Of a stretch of 64,000 nt of DNA, positions 11,051 to 22,347 are shown piece by piece. The stretch is from Chytridium lagenaria. Lineage: Eukaryota; Chytridiomycota; Chytridiomycetes; Chytridiales; Chytridiaceae. The notes under the pieces are model-generated. The model saw only the letters and a program-made list of their open reading frames with translations. It had not been told where the DNA came from and did not search any database. The number at the start of each line of letters is the position of its first letter. Position 1 is the stretch's first letter. Where the stretch lies: positions 62,001 through 126,000 of the forward strand of contig JAHLKC010000065.1 of the NCBI GenBank assembly GCA_025449115.1. The letters run 5' to 3'. The translations under genes were made by a program, and so were the position numbers.

Positions 11051-12982
11051 TTAAAGGCTGTAAGAAGTTTCCGTTCGTCTGTACCCAGCCACCGCAACAT
11101 CAGACATCCACTTTCCCTCAAACTTTGAGTATTCCGCATCCTCCAGATCTTGGACCGTGATTGATCTCCAGTACGGCGACGGCGCGTCCCCAAAACGAAG
11201 ACCAGCATAGCGGAAACCGTTCTTCTTCAACAGCTCATCGATCAGTTCACCGAGATATTCGTCAGTGAGCTGCGGCGAAGACGAGGAGGAGCAGATGAGG
11301 ACTTTGCTGAGGATATGGTACATTGGAGAGTGGTTGACAGACGGGAGAGGATTTCGGGACCTGGTGCAGCAACCTTTCGAGCTTAATATATGAAATGAAC
11401 CGACGTCATTAATGATTATAAAGATCACATCAATCACCAAAGGATAGAATGGAAGCTGTAATGATGCTTACCAAACGCCACGGACAGTAAAACCTACGGA
11501 CTCCAGATGATCAAAGACGTCGGTGAACAAAGAGTGTGGAAATGCGTGCCCAAAAGTCAACCATTGCCAAGTACCAGCATCCTTAGAAAACCGTTCCATA
11601 GAAGGGACAGTCTCCACGTTTTCTGAAGAGACCCCTGGCGTAGGTAAGGAGCTGACAGGAGATGGCTATGAGGAGAGGTGCAACTCGACGTCCTTCGCAA
11701 AGAAAGACTTGATGGAAGTTCATACCGCAAAGCTGGCATCATGACTGAGGTGTTGCCGCACGGTTTGGTAACGATGTAAGGTTTGACGTTGACATCCGAG
11801 ACCGAAAACCCGCAGGGCCAAACTCCTCTCGTGCCATAAAGCTTTGAGTCATTCATATGCGTGTGACCGATCAAAGAAGAAGACCAGTTATCATTAGTGA
11901 CCATCCCATTATCAGTGATACTGTCGCATGGTGATTCAATGTTATTGGCAATATCAATTGTGGGTGTGGGGCAAGGTAATGTCTCGTAAGAAGAGGACTG
12001 TAACGGAACACTCGCAACGATAACGGTTGACCCAACATTGGATTCGGAAGCGGATACATCAATGCCGTTGGGTCTCATCTGATTCTGTCCAAGACCCTTG
12101 TTTCCGTGAATAATGTTCTGACAGGTTTCCACATTGATCTGTGCTGTGGCAATAGTTGGGTTGGGATTTGGGCGATACACGAAATGAGAGACGTTTTTGG
12201 AAGAGCACGGCAGGTTGTGGGCCAAGGGGTGGACGTTCTGATATGTTCCGACAGGCTTGGCGTTGCTGACACGCGGTTTAGTGTTGTATCCGCGAGGCGA
12301 GAAACCCGCTTATTAGGCAAACCAGTTTTGTGAGGTGTTCCGGAGGAAAGAATAGAAGGTGCGGCGGTAAAAGGGAGTTGGGGAGGCATCATTGCATAAG
12401 GGGTTTTTGCATACGGAGGGATAGGATAGAAAGATGGGGGAGGAATGCCAGAGAGTCCAGGAACCACGTTGATCGGTGAAGTGCGCTGCATAGAGATGTT
12501 GTTAAAGGAGTTTCGATACCCTTGATTAATAGAATTGTGTCCAACGGGTTGAAGCACCGGATTTGGGTTAAACTGGATGCAGCCAAAAGGAAGGGTACCA
12601 CCGAATTGCACGGGATGTTGCCATTGCTGCTGTCCGCCTGGAGTAACGGGAGGTGGGGCCATTGGCCAAGCGGGTGCGGGAGTTCCGTAATTTGACGGAG
12701 GAGAAATAAAGCAGTTGGATTGATGGAATGGAGGAATGAAGATGGGGGGTCTCTTGCAATCGCAGAGTAGGTAGGAACATTGTACGTGACTCTAGCACAA
12801 GGGGAGTTGCTCTCTGTCAATTTCTTCTGAGATTCCGTCGGCGCCAAATATCCAGAAGAATGTCCCTGATCACCATTCAAATGAAGAGCTTCGGCAGCAA
12901 CAGCGAGAGATAGTGCAGAGTCCTCATAGCCCTCATGGGGGGACGTAGAGTCATAGGTAGAAAGCATGGCAACTGAGATCAT
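11051..12982 (-). CDS. Unrecognised gene C, left-arm copy
   Basis: Begins MISVAMLSTYDSTSPHEGYE at 12982. It continues through a Pro/Gln/Asn-rich middle (GTPAPAWPMAPPPVTPGGQ in frame terms) to a more ordered C-terminal part (TFGHAFPHSLFTDVFDHLES). A GT-AG intron near 11385-11475 follows. The last exon holds LTDEYLGELIDELLKKNGF and DAPSPYWRSITVQDLEDAEY, and ends TSYSL. No family recognised. Compared with the right arm, this copy lacks an A near 12766 that breaks the frame. It keeps bases the right copy lacks (the QKKLTES segment near 12825, ELIDEL near 11235, EYSKFE near 11130). Between them the two copies imply one intact protein. Confidence 0.55.
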
Positions 12983-14017
12983 GAATTAACGGAAGAAAGA
13001 AACGGTTATTAAGGGTCTCATCCACAGAAGAATAATAAAAGGGCTATTATAGAAAGGCGCACCTGATGTCAACCCGAGAAGAGCTGATGTTTCAATACGT
13101 AAGAAATATCGAGATATCAAGGAAAGCGGTCTTGCCGAACGAATCAAACCCTCCAAAGACGTAGAGGAGACTTGCTTCAAGTGGATTCAAGGTCCAAGGT
13201 CGTCAAAGAGAATTATACGATGCAATGAGCTACGTATGTAAGGAAGAGGATCCTATAAAAGGTGTTGCCCGTCCTATTCTGCTACAACAAGGTAAAAGAC
13301 TGAAAAAAACGTAAACAGTGATAGCGGGCAGTTTTCTGAAAAGGACGCTGCAGGTCGCCCTGCAGGTCGCCTCGTACATCTGCAGCTATGATCTTGGATT
13401 GCCGCGAACATCCTGCTCTAAATGAGGAGCAACGATAAGTCATAAACACTGCCTCCCATGTAAATCACTCTGCAAAAAATATTTGAGGTAAAATGAATAA
13501 TAGGGGACCCCAATTTCGGACTTTGCGCGCAACAACACCATCGATGCATACTAAAGCGTGTGCACGTCTATCGCATACGAAGCTGGTGTATCTTCAATTA
13601 GATGCGTCTGAAAAATAGATCTTTGTTGTATTATTGGTCTCGAAAATGATGTTGTAACCTCCATCTTCCGCAGAATCATTTTATAGTAATGGTCTGGCTC
13701 GACTCTGCACTCTACCACTCTCGGACTTGAAAATCATGTTTCATTTGGGCTTTCAATGCCAACAGAGAACTTTAGTGGACTGCGGATAACTTTGTAAAAG
13801 TCGCAAACTGGGTCGCACCTACTTTTAGCTCCCTCACAGCAGCAGTATCTTTTTTTTCCATTTTCGTGAGATGGCAACACCAATTATATGGGCTATTCTG
13901 AACGTCTGCCTTTGTTGATGTTCTCAAAGTTTATACTTTATTATCGGTCTCTTATTATATTGTCGTCATTTATATCATTTGGTGGTTTTTAGTTGCCTTG
14001 AAGGCGTCATCTCATCC
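12983..14017. other. Upstream region of gene C, left arm
   Basis: About 1 kb between the gene C start and the gene A stop; matches 26217-27249 of the other arm with scattered differences. It contains a short direct repeat (gcaggtcgcc, twice, near 13350-13370) that the right arm carries in altered form. It probably holds the gene C promoter; no motif identified. Confidence 0.5.
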
Positions 14018-15129
14018 CTACAGTCCTTGTCGTCTTGTTATAACGATCCTAAGTCCCCTCGATTCACTACCGTTTTCAAAAGGTTTGACTTTTCTTACCA
14101 GCATCGACATTTGTAAGCTTTTTCTTCACGTCCTCGTCCAGAATACGTTCCTCTCCTTTGTTTCCATTCATCTTTATATCCCCTGTCTTCATTCTCGCCT
14201 CACTCGCAGACTCAGAATACAAAGTTGATATTTTCAGCCCATTTTTCTCGAGATCGCCCTTACACTTCTCCACCTTGTTCCCATTCGCCTTTATCTGCGT
14301 GACCTTCCCCTTATGTTCTTATTAGAGGACTTGGAATATAACGCGGATAGTCCCATATCCATCATCTCTTGGGTCCATGACGTCACAGATTCGAGAGGTG
14401 CGGGCTGAGTAGTTTGCGTGCCGTCTCTTTTGCCGCGAGAAGGTGATTTCGTCTCGACTCCAGTGTCATCAATAATAATAGCTGGCTTGAGCCTGTGAGC
14501 TTGTGAAGCTGCTAATTCCTTTTCGCGCTTCCGGCGCTCATGTCGGTTACGGTGGTGAAGAGGATTGTCCCTTGGAAGCGAGGCTTCACAATAGTAGGCG
14601 CCAACTGTCGCTGGAAGCATGTGTGAATATTCAATGAAAGGATCTAAACCAAGTTGATCGATGGGGACCACTATGGGCCTATGTGGTGGGTTTGGGGTTT
14701 GAAATGAGAAAGGTTGTTGGGATGGCACAGAAAAATCATGCAGCGGGTTGGAGATTTGGTACGAGACAGGTTGTTGAGATGTCGCAGCCAATCCATATCC
14801 GAGAACGAATCCTTAGACCTTTCGATGTCTGCTAGGTGCGTGGAGTCATTAGATGCTTCGGTGGATGCATCAGCTCGATCCATAAGGCTCTCCAACAGAT
14901 CATGATCACAGGTCACAATTCTGTCTACTACATTCAGAGACTGTGCAGCATCTACGTTAAGGTCAGAGCTTTTGGCAAAGCTGGAGCTGGTTTTGACGTC
15001 TTCAGGTTCGTTGTACGGCGGCACCTCATCCCATATCCAGTTCATGGCGCTGACATAGCGCTCGTGTCTCAAGCACTCCGTAACGGTCAAACAAGGTACC
15101 GACATCGCTCTTCTTCTGAAGTCGCTCAT
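14018..15129 (-). CDS. Unrecognised gene A with one HER...WIWDE motif, left-arm copy
   Basis: Starts MSDFRRRAMSVPCLTVTECL and carries the motif RHERYVSAMNWIWDEVPPYN at residues about 20-39. The same motif class occurs four times in the gene at 39058-41007. The first 152 codons encode a protein identical to the right-arm copy. The second half (PIVVPIDQLGLDPFIEYSHM; RNRHERRKREKE) is in another frame. Near 14310 a G run is one base shorter than in the right arm and truncates the frame. Near 14100 two bases are missing relative to the right arm. Function unknown; probably soluble, with a basic patch and no membrane segment seen. Confidence 0.6.
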
Positions 15130-15395
15130 TGATGATCGATGATGCTGAGTTTGAGCAGGTTTTGTATCTAACTATTTGACAAGTCGAAATGTCACCACCC
15201 TCAAGTATGTAATGCGGAGTTTTTATCTTAGAAAAGGCCAAGATGGGCCAAAATCCGCGATGGAAAAAAACAAACACTCTTATGGTTGAAAAACTATTCT
15301 ATTAAATGCCTATAAAAGTGGAGAGGGTAAAAACTTCCATGACTGTCTACCGGCGAAGAAGGGTTAAAAAAGGATAAAAGTGATATCTTTACTCT

Positions 15396-17777
15396 TCACT
15401 TCCTCTCTAAAACCACGCTTTCCCTGGCTGCCATCCACTTGGAAACCCTCGGCGTCGCATTTGGCGTCGCATTCCGTGTCGTCACGGACGTCATTGCAGA
15501 CCGCGTGGTCACTGAAGGTGCACGTGAGCGCGTTTGATTCAGAAGCAACATTTGGTTTTCCAATGTCCGGCGTCCAGAGCGTCACTAGGGCCTTTGTGTC
15601 CTCCTTCTTCGGCTTCCTTACTCTATTTCCCCTCCTCCTCTTCTTCTTCTCAGGCTTTGGGGGGCAACGCGTGAAGATCTTCTTCTCTACGAGCCTTAAC
15701 GTTCAATCCCCACCCGTTCTTGGGTTTCGACAAAACAATGATGGCGCGTTCAACGGTATCGGTAGGGAGATTTTCGCAAAACTTGAAATCAAATGGTGTT
15801 GGAGCTGGTGCTTCGGCTTTCGGCTTTACGCGAGGAGTCGTCACGCTTCGCATGTGAGGAGGAAGCATTGACATAATGTGGTTGGCATGAATGGGTGGAA
15901 GAATTTCAAGAAATGGTGAGTTCGCGGGGTTGACATTGCCTTTGTCGACACGGGTTTGAAAGGTGCGAAGAGCTGGCGGTGTGATGTCATGGCTCACACC
16001 AACATCAATCTTCTGCTGACCGTTGTTGAAATCTTTGCCGATGGCCTCCCCTCCTATGTTGCCTCGCCATCGGTCCTTGCATTCCATAGCCGAAACCGTT
16101 TTGGAAATCTACCGGGTGCGGAAAGTAAGTTTGCTGTTGCTGTACCACGTGCGGAACGTAAGTTTGCTGTTGCTGATATGCCGGATCGGCTTGACCCCAT
16201 TCCATAAAGCTGGGCTGAAACAGTTGTTGTGGTGGGATCTGATAAAACTGGTGAAGATGAGAAGAAAAGTACAGTGACTGATGAGGAGGGCCTCCGTGAA
16301 ATATGCTTGATCCCATGTGAATCTGGTGGTGGTGTGGATAAAATCCCGGATGACCATAAACGTTCTGTTGTTGTGCATTTGGGTACTGTAGTTGGTATGG
16401 TTGTTGCCAAGACGAGGGGTGAAAGCCTCCCAGAGATACCTGCTGGTGGTTTGGGTGAAAGCCGATGCCAAATGTGGGGGTACTTGAGTGCGGTGCTAGT
16501 GGTTGGTAAGGAAATGGAGCAGGAGGTTGAATGAAGTGGTTTAAGGAACCGTATTGCAGGGCATTGTCTTGACAGATGACATTGGCGTAATTACTCTCAG
16601 TTTCATGCTTCTGCTCTCCAAAATTCTCCGTTGTAAGCACCTTCTGCTGCTGCTCCTGACCTTCGAGCGAGGTATTCGCAAAGTTTTCCACATCGTTGCG
16701 AATGATGCTGTCATCAGCAGAGTCAGATCTTTGATATTCAAAATTTTGGGGCTGTTGCTGATTTTGCTTATCCTCCGTTTGCGCCATTTGAGGAAGGTGA
16801 TCAAATATGCAGCACCCCCACTCGTCGAGATAATACCGCGCTCCCTTTGGTGTAGTATAGTACATCCTCTCTCCATCCAATCTAGTCGTCGCGGCATGCC
16901 GCACCTCTCTTTTGACCACCTCTCGCGGCGTTGGCTGAAACCCCATAATTGGACCTTGCAGGCTTTTGTGAGCTCGTTGAATAACAATATAAACTCTCTT
17001 CGGCCGTCGTAAACTCGTCGGGTAGTAGCATACGGCGAATTGACAGCAGTCCCGTCAGAGTTGACAGGAGACGCAGAAGGGTCATTGAATGCCTTCGCAG
17101 CTGGTGGACGAGTTGAGATACTCAGCACATTCATAAGTTCGACGGTGGCGGCGTTCAGCCGCGCCTGTAAAATGTAGGGAAAAGAAAAGAAACCTCGGTT
17201 AGCAACGGCTTTTACGAGAGATGTTAAGAACTCAGAAGAAGCTCATCTTCGATACCTCTTCTTCAAGAGCATCGTGCTCAACAAAACTTCCAGTGAATCG
17301 AGCATCAGAGTTAACCTGAAAATGAGAGCTGTGTTAGTACCAACAGCTTTCTCAACAATGTTTTAACATGGCATTCACTTGCCCGCCGTTGATACTCTGA
17401 GGGCTCCTGCAAGTGTTCCACTCCACCATGAGCTGCGCCGCTCTTGACAAACTGTTTCACCAAAAGGAGCCTGTTTAAATATGCCAACTAAACACAATAT
17501 CAAAAGATCCACCTTCAACTTCATCGGTCGTGGGTCTTTAATCGCCTTGAACAAAGTAGAGCTCGCTCCTTCGCAGGCATCGAGCTGTTTAAGAGACGCA
17601 ATCTATCCATAAAGCAATATCCGCACTCAGTATCGAGACTACCCTCACGAAAACGTCACGTCTCCTCTAACCTTCTCCTCAGTTGACCCTTGGTTCCTCC
17701 GAATGCTCTTCATTCGGAACTGAATCTACCATCCTGGCCACCTCCTCTACGCTCGAGTATAATGCCCCACTCTCCAT
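15396..17777 (-). CDS. Unrecognised gene B, left-arm copy
   Basis: Begins MESGALYSSVEEVARMVDSV at 17777. Several short introns sit in the 5' third, in the same places as in the right arm. The most ordered stretch is GERMYYTTPKGARYYLDEWG followed by CCIFDHLPQMAQ. A Gln/His/Pro-rich region and a basic tail follow (EKKKRRRGNRVRKPKKE). This copy has one continuous 313-codon frame at 16005-16946, where the right copy is shifted. It lacks the 138-base internal duplication of the right copy. Near 15528 it has AAA where the right arm has AA, so the C-terminus differs: here the open frame runs on to 15364. No family recognised. Confidence 0.58.
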
Positions 17778-18530
17778 TTTAACTTGGGAGAGAAAGTACA
17801 AGGAGACTTTTAAATGAATGGTGTGGATGGATTTGCAAGTTGTGAGAAAACGCTCCCAATCTCCGAGTCAATCACACAAGAAATGTTGACCGGGGAATAA
17901 AGGGAAACGAAACCTTTGTGAGAGTCAAAGGAGCGCCTGGCTGAGGATTGACAGCTCGGCTCTGCAGTCAAAGCTCACATTAATCTGATAGTGCATCTGA
18001 CGGTATGGCGAAAATAGCCTGAGTTTTATACCACTTTTTACCTATTAGCTAGCTAGACTCGCAACACGCTAATTGAGTCGAGGGAATGGAGAAAAGAATT
18101 ATTGGAGGAGACGATGGGCGATGCGTGCTCTAAATTGATGCTGCGCGGAGTGCCTTGCATTCTACCAGTACCCTCCCATAAAATTTAATAGAATATGCAA
18201 TGAAAGAAAATAATAATGAGGTTGGATGTGACTAAACTATCATAATTTATTATCGTATCTCTAAGCTTCGGGGACGTGTCGTGCTAAGATTCGTAAATAA
18301 CAAACTAGAAAACTTGGAGCATCGCTAGTTCCAGGTTCGCTTGATTCTAGTTGAGACTTCAACCGTTAGAAAGTACAACATAACAATGTTTCCCTTTCCC
18401 TTGTTGCGATACGACAAAGACAAAGGTCATTAGGCTTTTAATCGATGCATATGGGCGTTAATGCCGGAGGGAAATATTTAAGCTCATACTATAATGCACA
18501 ATCGCATCAATATAACGCGCGCGGCCATGT
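17778..18530. other. Upstream region of gene B, inner end of left arm
   Basis: Matches 21600-22347 in inverted orientation with growing divergence toward the spacer. It has a conserved stretch near 18360-18430 (ttagaaagtacaacataaca). It probably holds the gene B promoter. A short plus-strand open frame at 18445-18702 crosses the repeat edge and is not convincing. Confidence 0.5.
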
Positions 18531-19070
18531 GTTTTATCAAAAACGATTAGAGAGAGGTGAGCTCGTAGGTATAGTTAGGGGAAGAAAGTCAAATCAATTA
18601 AGAATGTATATGTTGGTTCATGTTGCAGAGTGGATAGAGCGAAACAAAGGTGAAATATCATTAAGCGCCATGATCTCTGTGAAGCCAGCTGTCGGAAGGT
18701 GAGCAATGTCTACGACCACCACCCTCCAGTCCCCCCCCTTTCTTCACTAAAATGATCAACGCCCTACACATTGCCGATGAAGTTTATCGTCGTCATCACT
18801 GTATAGTAGGTTATTGGAAGACGCATGAATGTTGTTGAGGAATCGATCAAAACAAGGTTTTCCTTCCTTGGCTCAACGTAAACAGCCAATGAGCGACTTT
18901 TTTAAAAACCATTGGTCGTAAATGTTTTTTTAATCCAATGAAATTGCGTGATTGTCTTGGTCTCTTCTCTTGTTGCTTTGCTTTTTCTTTCTTTTTTCTC
19001 TTATATTCCATCCCACTTCGGTCTTGGTGCATTCCACATCCTCTCATCCCATCACCCAATACTCACAACA
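18531..19070 (+). promoter_or_regulatory. Upstream region of the cytochrome c peroxidase gene
   Basis: Unique spacer sequence between the left repeat arm and the peroxidase ATG. A pyrimidine-rich stretch (tcttctcttgttgctttgct to about 19010) precedes the start, as in many well-expressed fungal genes. No specific operator was identified. Confidence 0.4.
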
Positions 19071-21004
19071 ATGATCCTCGCTCGCGTCGCTCTCCGCTCT
19101 GCTGCCGTCGCCGTCAGGCCTGCTGCTGCCTCCATTGCACCCCGTCTTGTTGCAAGGCAGTCTGGCTCAAGCATCCGTGCTCTCTCCACCGGCACTGAGT
19201 CCTCTTCGTCCTCTTCGGGAGGCTCCGGAGGCATCTTTGCCCTCCTCGGTGTTGCTGCTATTGGAGGTGGTGCCTTCTTTTTCCAGGATGACCTTAAGAA
19301 GGTGAGGCCAAAAATATAACCATGCTCTCTCTGTTGGTGCAGTGGGATCCGGGGCAAAACAAAAAACTGTGGATTGTGTGTCTCCCGCTTTACCACCTCT
19401 CTCTCCCTACTCCCTACACTCATATAGCTTCCACCGTATGTCGGGTTTATGTTATTTCCTTCAGCAGTCTGGTTATTCGTTTCATACTGCTTTGCTCTGT
19501 TTTTCTTGATGCTTAGTCAATCATCATCTTCCCAGCTTTCTCCTCATCGCGATGTATACCACCCTTAATTCATGTCCTCTTCGTCTCTGAGCCATGTATC
19601 AATCTGTTTTACCATTCTACATCATGTCTTTGTTTGCCTAAGTTGAGTGGATGCAGGAAGAAGACTTGTTGCGAGTAGCAAGTTTCAACTCCCTCCTATT
19701 TTCATACCCTTCATCTCGTCCTCTGTCTTCGCACTTCCACTTTTTATCCCTTCCGCTTCTACCGTGGTCCCTCCTGCTCTTTGATGGGACCCATCGCCGT
19801 TCTTCGGCTTTTACCGCGATCGAGAAACCGGAAATTCTTTGTCACATGTTTTGAATATCTTTTTCGGGAAATGCCAACTTTTGCATCAAAATACTGATGA
19901 ACCTCTGCTTACAAATAAGGCTCTTGGTGTTGGTGCTGCCCCCGTCGCCCCGAAGCGTGTCACCGATGCCGCGTTCTACCAGGACGTTTACAACGCGATC
20001 GCCGCCATCCTTGAGAATAACGACTACGATGATGGTTCATATGGTCCCGTCTCGTCAGGTTGGCGTGGCACGCTGCTGGTACTTACGATGTCAAGTCCGG
20101 CACTGGTGGTTCCAACGGTGCCAGCATGAGATTTGACCCTGAAGCCTCCCACGGTGCCAACGCTGGTTTGAAGACCGCCAGGTGACTTTTCATATTATAT
20201 GACTACTCTATGGCTTAGATAGACTTCAATTACTAAATTTTGTATTTCACCATGTCTTAGGGATCTCCTCGAGCCCATCAAGAAGAAGTTCCCCGAGATT
20301 TCTTACTCTGACCTTTGGTCCCTTGCGGGTGTTGTTGCCATTCAAGAGCTTGGTGGGCCTGTTATTCCTTGGAGGGCTGGCCGTTCTGATGCCGTTTCCG
20401 CCGAAGCTTGCACTCCCGATGGAAGGCTCCCCGACGCTGCCCAAGGCCAGGACCACGTAAGCATTTATTAGTTTCGTGTTTAAAATTTGTCTTTGACTGC
20501 TGACCTTCGTCTAATGATTATTTACAGCTCCGCAACATCTTCTATCGCATGGGTTTAAATGACCAAGAAATTGTCGCCCTCGCCGGTGCACACGCCCTTG
20601 GCAGGTGCCACACTGACCGCTCCGGATTTGATGGACCCTGGACCCGTGCCCCCACCACCTTCAGCAACGACTACTTCCAACGTCTCATCCAGGAGAGGTG
20701 GGTGGAGAAGAAGTGGAATGGACCCAAGCAATTTGCCGACAAGGCTACCGGTGATCTCATGATGCTTCCCGCCGATCTTGCTCTTATTAAGGTACACCTT
20801 CCACTTTCCCTCATTCGTGTTTTTTTCAACAATTTTGGCTGACACGAATTATAGGACCGCGCTTTCAGCAAATTTGTGTACGCTTACGCTAAGGACTCCA
20901 ACTTGTTCTTCAAGGACTTTGCTAGTGCCTACAAGAAGCTCCTTGAGCTTGGCGTCCCTTTCAAGGCCGACACTCCCACTCTTATGTTGAAGCCCACTGC
21001 TTAA
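19071..21004 (+). CDS. CCP1: Cytochrome c peroxidase, mitochondrial
   Basis: Haem peroxidase of the mitochondrial intermembrane space that reduces hydrogen peroxide with electrons from cytochrome c. Exons by splice sites: 19071-19301, 19920-20181, 20261-20456, 20528-20791 and 20855-21004. Exon 1 encodes an Arg/Ala/Ser leader and a hydrophobic segment ([17 protein letters not shown]). Catalytic features seen: [11 protein letters not shown] (distal Arg, Trp, His), [12 protein letters not shown], the proximal-His region [20 protein letters not shown], and [14 protein letters not shown] with the DLALIKD region. The distal-pocket residues lie in another frame: after GSYGPV one C seems to be missing near 20050. 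The product would be about 370 residues, the usual size. The first intron (618 bases) is long for this window. The gene sits alone in the spacer of the inverted repeat. Confidence 0.95.
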
Positions 21005-21599
21005 ACATGTCCATTGTGTTCTCTTTTTTGTTGTTGGGATGAGGGGTGGAGATTTATCGTATTCTCGGAGTTTGTGGATTTCGCAAGGATCTCTTGGTTT
21101 TACGTTCACTTGAGTGTGAACATCAATTAGTGATAGGATTTTTTGTTGAAAAGGATCTCTTCTACACTCTGTTTTTTTTACTTCTTATTTGGTTTGGAGA
21201 TAATAATTTTTAACTCCTTCTCGTTCTTCTGTATGTTTTCACGTTTTCAGCTCGCCTACTACTCATTTTCCGTTTCCACTTTCTTTCCATTTTTGTTAAT
21301 GGGGTGATGAAAAACTTGTGTTAATGAATTGATTATAAGAATGATGTTCTTGGGATCTACCGCATTCGTGATGGGTTTTCCTTCCATCAATGTTTTATGA
21401 TCATTAGAACGCCAAGACCGCCATGTACGTGTCCAATAGTATCGACGTGGGAATCTGGGGTGTTTGAGCTTTGTATCGCACTATCCAGACAACATGTAGC
21501 ATTGATCATTGAATTGACTTTCTTCCCCTAACTCGATAGATAACGTCTACCTAAGACCTCACCTCTCTAATCCCTCAAAGCATTTGATAAAATAAATAC
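21005..21599. other. 3' flank of the peroxidase gene
   Basis: Unique spacer sequence, T-rich, probably containing the 3' UTR. No further gene seen before the right repeat arm begins near 21600. Confidence 0.6.
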
Positions 21600-22347
21600 A
21601 TGACCGCGCATTTTATTTATACGCTTGTGTATTATTATGCCCTTAAATTCCCTCTGCCATTAACGTCCATATATGCGTCGATTAAAAGCATAATGATCTT
21701 TGTCTTTGTCGTATCGCAACAAGGGAAAGGGAAACATTGTTATGTTGTACTTTCTAACGGTTGAAGTCTTAACGAGAGTCAAGCGAACCTGGAACTAGCG
21801 ATGCAGCTCCAAGTTTTCTAGTTTGTTCGTTACGAATCTTAGCACGACACGTACCCCGAAGCTTAGAGATACGATAATAGATTATGATAGTTTAGTCACA
21901 TCCAACCTCATTATTATTTCTTTCATTGTCATATTCTATTAAGTTTATGGGGGGTGCTGCAGGAAGAATGCAAGGCACTCCGCGTAGCATCAATATAGAG
22001 CAAGCATCGCCCATCGTCTCCTCCAATAATTCTTTTCTCCATTCCCTCGACTCAATTAACGTGTCGCGAGTCTAGCTAGCTAATAAGTAAAAAGTGGTAT
22101 AAAACTCAGGCTATTTTCGCCATACCGTCAGATGCCCTATTAGATTAATGTGAGCTTTGACAGAGCTGAGCTGTCAATCCTCAGCCAGGCGCTCCTTTGA
22201 CTCTCACAAAGGTTTCGTTTCCCTTTATTCCCGGGTCAACATTTCTTTTGTGATTGACTCGGAGATTGGGAGCGTTTTCTCACAACTTGCAAATCCATCC
22301 AGACCATTCATTTAAAAGTCCCCTTGTACTTTCTTTCCAAGTTAAAA
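21600..22347. other. Upstream region of gene B, inner end of right arm
   Basis: Counterpart of 17778-18530. Contains caagggaaagggaaacattg near 21718, shared with the left arm in inverted orientation. No gene supported; probable gene B promoter. Confidence 0.5.

Larger units (their letters stand above)
10160..18530. repeat. Left arm of a large inverted repeat
   Basis: The reverse complement matches 21600-30060 along its length with the same order of genes. Both edges were placed by eye. At the outer end, similarity starts inside the last exon of an ABCC gene at about 10162. At the inner end it fades near 18530 (cgatgcatat...ttaatgcc). Part of gene A (for example 15005-15132) is base-identical to the other arm where I compared it, while both ends are clearly diverged. 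Confidence 0.92.

Noticed and set aside
18445..18702. An 85-codon frame before the peroxidase gene
   Set aside because: It straddles the edge of the repeat arm and has no counterpart in the other arm.
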